Of a stretch of 64,000 bases of DNA, positions 28,927 to 37,819 are shown piece by piece (position 1 is the first letter of the stretch; the number at the start of each line of letters is the position of its first letter). The notes beneath the pieces are model-generated. The model was not told where the DNA came from. It searched no databases and worked only from the letters and a program-made list of their open reading frames with translations. Origin of the DNA: Myxococcales bacterium (GTDB lineage: Bacteria > Myxococcota_A > Polyangia > Polyangiales > GCA-016699535); the NCBI GenBank assembly GCA_016699535.1, contig CP064980.1:3356001-3420000 (forward strand), given 5' to 3'. A program made the translations under genes and the position numbers.

Positions 28927-30735
28927 ATGCGCAAGCGTGGCTTCCCGTTGCGATCGGCTTTTCTGTTCTGGACAGTCCTGGCTACGCTAGGTTGTGGGCG
29001 AATCGGATTCGACGAATTGCTCGCCGATGCTGGAACGAACGACTCAGGAACAACGGACGGAGCAGCAAACGACGACTCGGACGGCGACGGACTAACGGAT
29101 ATGGTCGACTGCGCCCCTCAAATGCCAGACCCTCCAGGTACGCCAGGGGTGGGAGATCCCTGCGACGGTAACGATTTAGACCAATGCGAAGACGGTAGCA
29201 TCGTCTGCGAATCAGGGATGCCGGTCTGTAACGACACTATTGATGATATGGAACATGCCGAGATTTGTGACGGCGTAGACAATGACTGCGATGGTTCGTT
29301 GGTTGATGACGGGACTGACGATTGTGGGGCGTTTACCGAATGCATTGGGGCAGCGGGTTGTTCACCGGTCCGGGCTATCGGAAATTTCGGAAGCATAGCC
29401 GACGATTTTGTTTTTGACGCATTGCTTCTTTCGGACGGGGATCTGCTTTTCACAGGAATAAGCAACAACACAGCAGGACAAGGAGATTTTGATCTTTTTC
29501 TAACTCGACTGTCCCTAAACGGCACAATACGTTGGACCACTTTGGTGGGGGGATCGGGGTACGACGCTGGATTGAATATTGCTGAATTAAGCAACGGAGA
29601 TTTCATGGTAATCGGCGAAACCGAGTCTTTCGGGGCTGGAGACCGCGATTTTTACTTGGTACGCGTTGATGGGACTGGGGCACTTGTCTCAACCTCCGTT
29701 CATGGCGGCAGCGGCGCCGAACGAATCGGTAACAACGGACATATTGAGCAACTTGCCGATAATTCATTCCTATTGGTCGGCTTTACACAGAGTGCGGAGT
29801 TTCGACCTTCCGGTGGAGGTGGCGAGGAAGCGATAATCGTATCCGTTGACGAAAACGGAAATGATCTGTGGGCTGTTTCAATGGGCGGCAACGGAAACGA
29901 ATACATCGCCGGCGCTGCCTCAGTATCGAGCGGAAATATTATTGCCGCTGGCACCACGGACTCATTCGGAAACGGCTTGGATGATACTTTCCTGCTACAC
30001 CTTACCAACGATGGCACGCCACTTTCAGCCACGGCCTATGGACAAAACGGTTATGACACTGCCTATGGTTTGGCGCACAACAGTGGAAACGATGATATAT
30101 TTTTGATCGGCCTCAACGATACCTATGGGGGATTCCATACGCCGTTTTCTTTTGGCGCAGACATTTTCATACATCGATTTTCAGGCACCGGTGTCCTGCA
30201 AGAACTGATTGTTCTCGAACGGGACGCAAGTGAAATGTTTGTAACCCTTGCGGCCTCGGAACAAAACACTCTCTATTTTGCTGGCCACCTCAGAACCTCT
30301 GCCGTCCAACCGCAAACTCAAGACACGATCGTGGGCTCTATGAATTTGTCAGCCAACCTAAATTGGGCAACACGTATCACTTCAAGTATCACTGCCCACA
30401 CCAACCAAAGTTATCCACGTATCGTGCCTTTGTTAAACGGCACGACCGCGATCATCGGCGCGAGTTACACCGGAACCGGAAATCGTGGCGCTGACAGTTT
30501 TGTCACGATCGTGGGTGGCCAAGGTGGCGCTGGCATTTGCCCAGGGTTTAGCAATCTTGCATCAGAGCTCAACCGCGAACAAGTCACGCCCCTGCCAAGC
30601 CCAGCTACTCTTGAAAACCCGATTCCGCTAGGTTCCACCCTTCAAATCAGCTCGGCAATGATGAACTCCTCAACAGGTGGCGTGGCGGCAAGCGTAGCGG
30701 GCTTCGAATTGCTTCCTCAACAGCTGTGCAACTAA
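28927..30735 (+). CDS. Large surface lipoprotein with MopE-like metal-binding segment and beta-propeller-like repeats
   Basis: 602 residues. A signal peptide ends in the lipobox LATLGCGRIGFDE (lipidated Cys about residue 24), a style common in Polyangia and Nannocystis-like myxobacteria. Residues 40-130 are Asp- and Cys-rich: DSDGDGLTDMVDCAPQMPDPPG, and CDGVDNDCDGSLVDDGTDDCG, the putative metal-binding (MopE/DUF11-type) motif. From about 140 to 560 there are roughly seven repeats with the pattern G-D-x-D-[FL]-x-L-x-R-[LV] (for example GQGDFDLFLTRLS and GAGDRDFYLVRVD), which look like a beta-propeller of SBBP/Kelch type. No catalytic site is visible. Start at ATG 28927 with AGGA about 8 bases upstream. 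It is probably outer-membrane attached and secreted; role unknown. Confidence 0.8.
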   Translation: MRKRGFPLRSAFLFWTVLATLGCGRIGFDELLADAGTNDSGTTDGAANDDSDGDGLTDMVDCAPQMPDPPGTPGVGDPCDGNDLDQCEDGSIVCESGMPVCNDTIDDMEHAEICDGVDNDCDGSLVDDGTDDCGAFTECIGAAGCSPVRAIGNFGSIADDFVFDALLLSDGDLLFTGISNNTAGQGDFDLFLTRLSLNGTIRWTTLVGGSGYDAGLNIAELSNGDFMVIGETESFGAGDRDFYLVRVDGTGALVSTSVHGGSGAERIGNNGHIEQLADNSFLLVGFTQSAEFRPSGGGGEEAIIVSVDENGNDLWAVSMGGNGNEYIAGAASVSSGNIIAAGTTDSFGNGLDDTFLLHLTNDGTPLSATAYGQNGYDTAYGLAHNSGNDDIFLIGLNDTYGGFHTPFSFGADIFIHRFSGTGVLQELIVLERDASEMFVTLAASEQNTLYFAGHLRTSAVQPQTQDTIVGSMNLSANLNWATRITSSITAHTNQSYPRIVPLLNGTTAIIGASYTGTGNRGADSFVTIVGGQGGAGICPGFSNLASELNREQVTPLPSPATLENPIPLGSTLQISSAMMNSSTGGVAASVAGFELLPQQLCN

Positions 30736-30812
30736 AACAGTCCCTTACAATACCGATATCGCGCAAGCATAATCGTAATGGAGCACAAGGTCATTTATAC
30801 TATTCTGCGCCT

Positions 30813-33800
30813 CTAGACTAGCTCGCAGCCGCCTCCGCGCAGCAGGCCTTGCACGCGGTTGAGCATCGCTTCGGAAGGATCAACGCGCAAGCCGTCACCC
30901 GATAAACGCACTGCCCATTGCTCTTGGGAGTTTAGCTCAAAGCGTACAGGACACTTTCCTGGATGGGCTTCGAGCGCTTCGCGCAAAGCTTTAAGTACAC
31001 CAGGTTCGGTTTGATCGACATCGAGCGAAATCCGCACGCCACGACTTTGCTCCCTAAAAGCCTCTCCCAGCGCAGTGGCTTCTTTTAAGACTAGCTTGGC
31101 TTGAGTCCCTTGTTCAGCCCCACCACTCTCAGCGGCGGCGCCCCGGTCGTGTTCATGCTGAACACTGCCTTTGACCAACACACCTTCACCCGAACCAAGA
31201 ATCTCTCGTACGTTATCAAGCACTCGTGGTCTTACAATCACTTCAACACGGCCCACCGGATCTTCCAAATCAAAGAAAGCAATCTTATGCCCAGTTTTAG
31301 TGGTTCGCTCTCGAAAGCCCTCGACCATACCGCCCACCGTTACTTCGGTGCCATCCGAAAGGGCACTCAGGCTTTGAGTGCTGGCGCTGCAAAAACGTTT
31401 GAGCTCCGATACGAAGCGATCCAGGGGATGACCTGAAACGTAAAAGCCCAAGGTATGCTTTTCACGCGCCAGACGTTCTTTATCACTCCACCCATCGATG
31501 CGGGGGAATTCGGAACGAAGAACGGTATCGGGTTGCGTGTCATCTCCAAGCAAAGCAAGCAAGTTGGTTTGTCCGCTACGACGTTCAGCTTGCGCTTTTT
31601 TTCCACGCTCAAGCGCCATATCGATAGCCGCAAAGGCTTGCGCGCGACTGATGCCTTGCGGTTGATGGGCGCTTCCAAACGCCCCGCATTGAACCAAGGC
31701 TTCGACAACGCCTTTGTTCACTTTCCGAGAATCCACTCGTCCCGCAAAATCAAAAAGATCCAAAAAGGGCTGCGTTTGCTTCGTCTCTTCGTTTCGCCGG
31801 GCAGAAAGTATCGAATCCAGCGCGGCCACGCCAATGCCTTTGACTGCGCCTAAACCAAAACGCAAGCGAGGGCGATAGGGGTCGTAGAGCTTACCTCGCC
31901 TGGACCGCTGTTTACCTTTGACTACTTTGCAGCTCTCATCGGGCGCATCATTGTAGACCACCGTGAAATCAATTTCGCTTTCATTCACGTCCGGCGGAAG
32001 CACAGTGATGCCCATGGATTTCGCTTCGGCAATGGTCCGCACTACTTTTTCACTTTTTTCTTTATCCGCTGTGAGCGTGGCGCACAAAAACTCCACGGGA
32101 AAGTTCGCCTTTAGATAAGCCGTCTGATAGGTAAGCATCGCGTAAGCCGCCGAGTGCGATTTGTTAAAACCGTAACCTGCGAAATACGACATGAGCTCAA
32201 ACACTTTTTCGGCATCTTGCGGCTGATAGCCCTTGTCCGTGGCACCTTGCACAAAAGTCGCTTTTTGCTTGGCCATCTCTTCGGCTTTCTTCTTACCCAT
32301 CGCACGGCGGAGCAAATCCGCAGCGCCAAGGGAGTAGCCCGCCATGCTTCGGGCGACCTGCATAACTTGTTCCTGGTAGACGAGCACGCCGTAAGTCTCT
32401 TTGAGGATCGGCTCAAGGCTTGGATGCGGATACTGGATCGCAACCCTGCCGTGCTTACGTTGCACAAAGTCCTCGACCATGCCGGAGCCAAGCGGTCCCG
32501 GACGGTAAAGCGCCACAGCAGCAATCACATCTTCAAGCGAATCGGGCATGAGTTGCTTAAAGAGGGCCTGCATACCACTTGATTCCAACTGAAATACATT
32601 GGTTGTTTCGCCAGAACGGAGCAGTGCGAAAGTTGCAGGATCATCGAGCGGAATACGATCGATACGAAAGAATTCACTGTTTTGGCCAGGACGGCGTTGT
32701 ATCAAACGGCATGCAATATCAATGACGGTCAGTGTACGGAGACCGAGAAAGTCAAACTTAACCAGACCGGCTGCTTCAACGTCGTCTTTATCGTACTGCG
32801 TCACCAACACGCCAGGCTCAGGCACAAAGACCGGTACATGACTCCATAAAGGGCCTTCACTAATCACCACACCAGCAGCGTGCATCCCGGCATGACGCGT
32901 CAGATCCTCAAGTGTTTGCGCACTTTGAATCAGCTCATTGATGACGGCATCCTCTGCGCAGGCGCGCCGAAGGCGTGGTTCTTTTTCGAGCGCTTCGGGA
33001 ATCGACACGCTCTTGCCTTGTATCGGTTCAGGAATAAGCGTGGCAATTCGGCCAGCGTCTTGAGGAGTCATACCCATCACGCGTGCAACGTCACGCACTA
33101 CGCTTCGGCTTTTCAGGGCATGAAAGGTGGCGATTTGCCCGACGCTCTCTTTGCCGTACTTTTCTTTCACATAATCAATCACTTCGTCGCGGCGATCCAT
33201 ACAAAAGTCGATATCGAAGTCGGGCATCGACACACGTTCTGGATTCAAAAAACGTTCAAAGAGCAAACCGTACTCGATGGGATCGAGGCCTGTGATACCC
33301 ATGGCGTACGCCACAATGGAACCTGCACCCGAACCACGGCCAGGGCCAACAGGAATGCCTTTTTGTTTTGCGTGATTGATAAAATCAGCCACGATAAGAA
33401 AGTAACTTGCAAAACCCATCGACACGATGACATCGCATTCGTGTGCAAGACGTTTTCGGTAAGCCTCGTGATCAACCGCTCGTCCCGTCTCGTTGAACTC
33501 CGCAAAGCGACTCTCGAGGCCTTCATTAGCCAGCTTGCGAAAGTAGGTGTTGTCATCCATGCCTTGGGGCACGGGGAAATTAGGCATCACAGGCGGGCTC
33601 AACGGATCGACCGCTCCGCCGCACATTTCTGCAATGAGCAAAGTGTTTTTTATCGCCTCGGTTTTCTCGGCGAAGCGCTCGAGCATTTCCTCTGCGCTCT
33701 TTAGATAAAGCTCTTCATTCTTGTGATAGGAAGCTTCGCTATCCTTCAGAGTCATACCCGATGCGATGCATTGCAAAATCAACTTGGCGCGATGGTCTTT

Positions 33801-34430
33801 TTTTTCTGGATAGTGGCAATCGTTTGTAGCCACGATCGGAAAGTCTAAGCTTTTTGCAAGCTCACACAAAATACGGTTCAAGGGCTTTTGTTCGACAAAG
33901 CCGTGATCTTGCAGCTCCACGAAGAAAGCACCCGGCTCGAAACACTCACCCAACTGACCCATCACAAGTTTTCCGTTGCCAGAGCCTTTTTGCAAAATGC
34001 TTTGTGCCAAAAACCCGCCCATGCATGCACTAAGACCGACAAGGCCCTCGCGGTGTGCATGAAGCAGTTCATAGTCGATAGCGCGCGGCTTATCCTCGCT
34101 GCCATTAATCCAAGCACGGGAAACGAGATTCACTAAGTTTTGGTAGCCTTTCTGGCTACGTGCCAGCAGCAGCAGATGCTGTCCCGGGCCCTGGCTTTGA
34201 TTCACCGCATCGACGAAATCAATTTCGCAACCAAGGATCGGTGCCACGCCCTCTGATTTACAGGCTTTATTGAACTGCATGGCCCCAAACATGTTGCCGT
34301 GATCGCTCAATGCGATCGCTGGAGCGCCTTGCTCCTTCGCCCACTTTGCAAGCTGCTTGATACGGATAGCGCCATCCAGCATGGAGTACTGGGAGTGAAC
34401 GTGCAGATGAACAAACTGTGAATTCGACAT
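30813..34430 (-). CDS. dnaE: DNA polymerase III alpha subunit DnaE
   Basis: The replicative DNA polymerase. Its 1205 residues are uninterrupted. An N-terminal PHP domain opens with FVHLHVHSQYSMLDGAIR. The polymerase core has the catalytic aspartates in MPDFDIDFCMDRRDEVIDYV near residue 400 and the GPGRGSGAGSIVAY motif. Then come the helix-hairpin-helix and the OB-fold region (VTVGGMVEGFRERTTKTG). It ends in a short C-terminal domain. The length and PHP residues match a standard DnaE rather than the shorter DnaE2. Confidence 0.98.
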   Translation of the reverse strand: MSNSQFVHLHVHSQYSMLDGAIRIKQLAKWAKEQGAPAIALSDHGNMFGAMQFNKACKSEGVAPILGCEIDFVDAVNQSQGPGQHLLLLARSQKGYQNLVNLVSRAWINGSEDKPRAIDYELLHAHREGLVGLSACMGGFLAQSILQKGSGNGKLVMGQLGECFEPGAFFVELQDHGFVEQKPLNRILCELAKSLDFPIVATNDCHYPEKKDHRAKLILQCIASGMTLKDSEASYHKNEELYLKSAEEMLERFAEKTEAIKNTLLIAEMCGGAVDPLSPPVMPNFPVPQGMDDNTYFRKLANEGLESRFAEFNETGRAVDHEAYRKRLAHECDVIVSMGFASYFLIVADFINHAKQKGIPVGPGRGSGAGSIVAYAMGITGLDPIEYGLLFERFLNPERVSMPDFDIDFCMDRRDEVIDYVKEKYGKESVGQIATFHALKSRSVVRDVARVMGMTPQDAGRIATLIPEPIQGKSVSIPEALEKEPRLRRACAEDAVINELIQSAQTLEDLTRHAGMHAAGVVISEGPLWSHVPVFVPEPGVLVTQYDKDDVEAAGLVKFDFLGLRTLTVIDIACRLIQRRPGQNSEFFRIDRIPLDDPATFALLRSGETTNVFQLESSGMQALFKQLMPDSLEDVIAAVALYRPGPLGSGMVEDFVQRKHGRVAIQYPHPSLEPILKETYGVLVYQEQVMQVARSMAGYSLGAADLLRRAMGKKKAEEMAKQKATFVQGATDKGYQPQDAEKVFELMSYFAGYGFNKSHSAAYAMLTYQTAYLKANFPVEFLCATLTADKEKSEKVVRTIAEAKSMGITVLPPDVNESEIDFTVVYNDAPDESCKVVKGKQRSRRGKLYDPYRPRLRFGLGAVKGIGVAALDSILSARRNEETKQTQPFLDLFDFAGRVDSRKVNKGVVEALVQCGAFGSAHQPQGISRAQAFAAIDMALERGKKAQAERRSGQTNLLALLGDDTQPDTVLRSEFPRIDGWSDKERLAREKHTLGFYVSGHPLDRFVSELKRFCSASTQSLSALSDGTEVTVGGMVEGFRERTTKTGHKIAFFDLEDPVGRVEVIVRPRVLDNVREILGSGEGVLVKGSVQHEHDRGAAAESGGAEQGTQAKLVLKEATALGEAFREQSRGVRISLDVDQTEPGVLKALREALEAHPGKCPVRFELNSQEQWAVRLSGDGLRVDPSEAMLNRVQGLLRGGGCELV

Positions 34431-34492
34431 AGAACGAGATTATGTACCTGAGCCTTACCTTGATTGAAAAGGCCTGATACCCTCCCCGTCGC

Positions 34493-35524
34493 ATGTCTAC
34501 CTCTTCTGAGAGCTTTTGCCAGCGTCTTGACCTCGGGCCAAATGACAGGCGGCGCCGATTGCAGCTCATGGGATTAACGGAAAGCATTTGGCCAAAAAGC
34601 CAAATACTTTCGGTCTATGTAAAAAAGTACGAGCAGGAAATCTTAGATGATTTCGAAGCGCAACTCAGGGACTTCAAGCAGATCTATCATGCGGTAATTC
34701 CACGTTTTCGTCTCGACGAAATGCATGCCTTGATTGAAAAACAAATCAGAAATCTTGGCCATGAAATCCACACCGAAGAATACTTTGAAGAGCGTTTGCG
34801 CCTCGGCTCAGCCTACGGCAAGGCTGAGCTACCAGCTTTTGTCTGCAACTATCTATTTCACTTGCTTAGCAATTGCCTCCTCGCTTCGTTGAATAATCAT
34901 CAACAGCAGGACCTGGATGCGGTTGCAGAACGCTTGCTGTGTTTGGATTTGTCGCTGGCTCTGGAAGTCATTGCTCTTATGGAGCGCCGCTCGCGCAAGG
35001 AGCGATCAAGCGATCGAAAAACACCAATCGAATCGGACAATGCTGCGCTCTATCCCCTTCCCAAGGTTGAAAAAGGCTACGTCCTTACCGTCCTTGAGCA
35101 AGTTCTTTCTCCAGATACACAAAATCTGTCTCCGATGAGTGTCGTTGTTGCCGAAGTCGATCGCTTGGCAATCATCAATCAAACGCATGGTCAAGCGATT
35201 GGCGATGAAGTTCTAAGACGTGTTTCGGTACGTATGCGGAGTGCTTTACGCGATGAAGACACGGTTGGCCGCTACGGTGGCGATGATTTTTTGATTTTGC
35301 TTCGTGATGCACCTTTGGACATGGCTCGCGATGTGGCTGAACGCCTAAGACGCCGAGTTGCAGCCGAACCGATACGTTTGCGCGATCAGCAGATCCATCC
35401 GACCATTACCGTGGGAGTGGTGCAAGCAGGCTCGAGCGAAGGCGCTGAACTCCTGTTTAGGCGTGCACGCTCCGCCTTAGAAGCCGCTATTGAAGCGGGC
35501 CGCAACTGCGTACGCTGCAGCTAA
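34493..35524 (+). CDS. Globin-coupled-sensor-like diguanylate cyclase with degenerate globin and GGDDF motif
   Basis: 343 residues. The first 150 match the protoglobin sensor fold: LQLMGLTESIW, a helix pair, and YFEERLRLGSAYGKAELPAF. In haem-binding family members the corresponding segment is R-x-x-IG-x-x-H. Here the His is Tyr108, so haem binding by the usual proximal ligand is unlikely. The C-terminal half is a GGDEF domain (VVVAEVDRLAIINQTHG, RYGGDDFLILL at 262-270 region) in which the motif is GGDDF. This variant keeps the acidic residue and may still be active. It would make c-di-GMP in response to an unknown signal. It lies divergent from dnaE and convergent on the next gene. Confidence 0.85.
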   Translation: MSTSSESFCQRLDLGPNDRRRRLQLMGLTESIWPKSQILSVYVKKYEQEILDDFEAQLRDFKQIYHAVIPRFRLDEMHALIEKQIRNLGHEIHTEEYFEERLRLGSAYGKAELPAFVCNYLFHLLSNCLLASLNNHQQQDLDAVAERLLCLDLSLALEVIALMERRSRKERSSDRKTPIESDNAALYPLPKVEKGYVLTVLEQVLSPDTQNLSPMSVVVAEVDRLAIINQTHGQAIGDEVLRRVSVRMRSALRDEDTVGRYGGDDFLILLRDAPLDMARDVAERLRRRVAAEPIRLRDQQIHPTITVGVVQAGSSEGAELLFRRARSALEAAIEAGRNCVRCS

Positions 35525-35528
35525 ACCG

Positions 35529-36257
35529 TTACTCGTATTCGCTCGAAGCACTAAGCCACGAACTAAACACGTGGCGAATGTCGTCTAAAGAATCCTCAAT
35601 CATCAAAGGCATCGTCTGCGCGTAAGTATCAAGCAGCACAAGCGCGTTCACGGACGAGTCGGTTTCGGTGGCAGCCCGAAACCGAGCAGCAAGCGCCATG
35701 TTAACTTTTTGCATGGCACGATAGATTTTCGTGAGCCCACCAAGCTCATGGTCCATTGCCTTACCAGTTTGGTAGCGAAAATACTGCGCCAGCATGTACA
35801 TGGAGGCCACCCGATAAATCACTTCTTCCTCGCTCGGAACTGGCAAATGGAAACGAGCCATCGGCCGAAACACCGCGGGATGAGGGCAACCGCTCGTTGC
35901 CATAATAAGACCCATCAGTGAGCCGATTGCACTTTGTGCCGTAGTTTTTTGAGCAACGATACGCTCAGCCGCACGGACTCTCAATCGCACGCGATCGTGG
36001 GAAACAATCGTATCAAAACGCCGAAGGACATCGACCAACGCCACCGCAGCCGGGCAGTGCGGATAATCCGCCTTCCTCAAGGGACAGTTGGAGCACTGAT
36101 GAAACTCGAGCCGTGTCCAGTCGGGCAGGTTTTGCTTGGCAGGAACTTGTAGCTGGTAGCTCTGGGCATCAAACACAAAACGAAAGCTTTCTTTCTGAGC
36201 GTTGTCGAATTCGAAAATGTACTCGACGACTTCTGTCTTGTGCCCATTTTCCGCCAT
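35529..36257 (-). CDS. DUF6901-like protein with CxxCPL motif
   Basis: 242 residues. It resembles proteins listed as DUF6901: an N-terminal beta-rich domain (YIFEFDNAQKESFRFVFDAQ) followed by WTRLEFHQCSNCPLRKADYP and HCPAAVALVDVLRRFD. The Cys-x-x-Cys-Pro-Leu plus His-Cys-Pro cluster could bind a metal. The C-terminal half is helical (YRVASMYMLAQYFRYQTGKAMDH, later LVLLDTYAQTMPLM). I do not know a function. The match is from memory and should be tested by a profile search. It is convergent with the GGDEF gene, 4 bases apart. Confidence 0.6.
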   Translation of the reverse strand: MAENGHKTEVVEYIFEFDNAQKESFRFVFDAQSYQLQVPAKQNLPDWTRLEFHQCSNCPLRKADYPHCPAAVALVDVLRRFDTIVSHDRVRLRVRAAERIVAQKTTAQSAIGSLMGLIMATSGCPHPAVFRPMARFHLPVPSEEEVIYRVASMYMLAQYFRYQTGKAMDHELGGLTKIYRAMQKVNMALAARFRAATETDSSVNALVLLDTYAQTMPLMIEDSLDDIRHVFSSWLSASSEYE

Positions 36258-36502
36258 GCATGTGATTAAACGCAGGAAAACGAAAAGTGCGCAAAAAACA
36301 CAGCTTTGCCACGGTAAAAGGGTAAACCCCCCGCAACTTTTGAGCTGGCTTCCAAGCTAAAAAAACGCTAGGCTTTCCCATTCGACCCCCAAAACCGCTG
36401 TTTTACCGGGTTAATGGACGATGAAGCTCAGCCGAGAGATTGCCTTGCAGCTTTTGAGGCTTGGTGCTACAAAGCGCCTTCTTTGTGAGGAAAAAGTATT
36501 AT

Positions 36503-36840
36503 GCGTGCCACGCCATTAACCCAAGTAAAAGAACGCTTAAAATAAAGAAGCACTTATCAAAGCAGTGCAGGGTCTTACCACCAAAGAGTTGTGGATTGAC
36601 CGGATTAACGAAGATAAGGGTCTTGAGCATGTCTCTAATGCAAAGTTATTGCACTTGCACGATGTGCTTAGCAGCGTAAAAAAAGAGTTTGGTAGCCGCA
36701 CGAAGTTGATTGACTCAATGTGTACGCTTCAAAACCGCAGCAAAGACGCAGACTACCGTAAATCGCTTGAAAGCCTAAGCACACCGCGCTTGTTCGACAA
36801 ACAACGCGCACTTGCTAAAAAAGCCAAAGCTCGCTCGTAG
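36503..36840 (+). CDS. Small helical protein of unknown function (one frameshift)
   Basis: 112 residues after adding one A to the run 36541-36544. It begins MRATPLTQVKERLK, then reads KEALIKAVQGLTTKELWIDRINEDKGL, then SNAKLLHLHDVLSSVKKEFGSRTKL, and ends basic (KKAKARS). The frame from 36565 alone gives a start at GTG, but the upstream ATG preceded by GAGGA is better. It is highly charged, helical, and has no Cys or signal peptide, so it is probably cytoplasmic. I do not recognise it. It is convergent with prepilin peptidase. Confidence 0.65.
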
Positions 36841-36856
36841 CGGCCAGGACTTGCTT

Positions 36857-37762
36857 TTAGCGAAGCATCGTAAAGTAGGCCTCAACCAGTGTAGGGCCGA
36901 AGAACAAGTATTCAACAGCAGCCAGCGCGAGGAAAGGTCCGAAGGGCATTTTAAGCCGCCCTTTGCTTTTCGGCGTATCCGTTTGATCGGGATCCGCTTC
37001 ATCCTGGCTTGGCTCCTGTGCTTCGATGGCGCCTTTGGGCTTGAGACTGCGACCGCTTAATAAAAGCACCGCAGCTGCGAAAACGCCTTGAAATGAGGCG
37101 GCCATAAGAGAAAACAGTACGCCTTTCCAGCCAAGGAAAGCACCAATCATCATGAGAAGTTTGGAATCACCTTCGCCCATGCCGCGACGAGCGAAGAGTA
37201 TCTCGTAGCCCCACACGAAAAGCACTTGAATACCCAAGTAACCGAGGCCGGCGCCGAGCGCGGCATCAAGAGCGCCAGGCTCCTGGCGCAAGCTCACCGT
37301 AACAAGTCCCAACGCAGCGCCTGGCAAGGTCACCTCGTCTGGAATCAACATACAATCAAGATCAATGAAGGTAGCAACCAGCAAACCACCGACGAAAGTA
37401 AAATAGATGCCCGCTTCAATGACGGCAGCAAGCATATAGCGATCGGGACTGGCCCATACCACCCACAGCTCAGCGATAGCCAGCGCTAAAACAGCACCCA
37501 ATAGCTCAACCAAAGGGTAGCGTATGGAAAGCTTTACGCCACAACACGCCGCCTTGCCTCGCAAAAAAACATAGCCCAAAATAGGTACGTTTTGCCAAGC
37601 GCGAACAGGTGCACCGCACGCAGGGCAATGGCTTGGCGGTTTGATGACCGACATCTCCAAAGGCCATCGGTAAATTGCCACATTGAAAAAACTGCCCCAC
37701 GCCGCGCCTAGCACAAAAGCCACAGTGCGTATAAACCATGGTGATAGGTCAGAAACGAGCAT
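36857..37762 (-). CDS. pilD: Type IV prepilin peptidase PilD
   Basis: A membrane aspartyl protease that cleaves and N-methylates type IV prepilins and pseudopilins. 301 residues. It has about eight hydrophobic segments. The N-terminal cytoplasmic loop has CPACGAPVRAWQNVPILGY and then CCGVKLSIRYPLVELLGA; the second cysteine pair is adjacent (CC) rather than CxxC. Catalytic aspartates lie in TFIDLDCMLIPDEVTLPGA and in GMGEGDSKLLMMIGAFLGW. The methyltransferase-like domain is present. A Lys/Asp/Pro-rich loop lies near residue 245-270. It implies that type IV pili or type II secretion genes exist elsewhere. Confidence 0.93.
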   Translation of the reverse strand: MLVSDLSPWFIRTVAFVLGAAWGSFFNVAIYRWPLEMSVIKPPSHCPACGAPVRAWQNVPILGYVFLRGKAACCGVKLSIRYPLVELLGAVLALAIAELWVVWASPDRYMLAAVIEAGIYFTFVGGLLVATFIDLDCMLIPDEVTLPGAALGLVTVSLRQEPGALDAALGAGLGYLGIQVLFVWGYEILFARRGMGEGDSKLLMMIGAFLGWKGVLFSLMAASFQGVFAAAVLLLSGRSLKPKGAIEAQEPSQDEADPDQTDTPKSKGRLKMPFGPFLALAAVEYLFFGPTLVEAYFTMLR

Positions 37763-37819
37763 GATTCATGCAATGTAAAACGTTAGTACTTACAAAGAAA
37801 GAAAAGGTAGATTGAGATC

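Noticed and set aside
32880..33704. A 274-residue plus-strand open frame opposite dnaE
   Set aside because: It is a shadow of the dnaE coding frame; His-rich, no family match.
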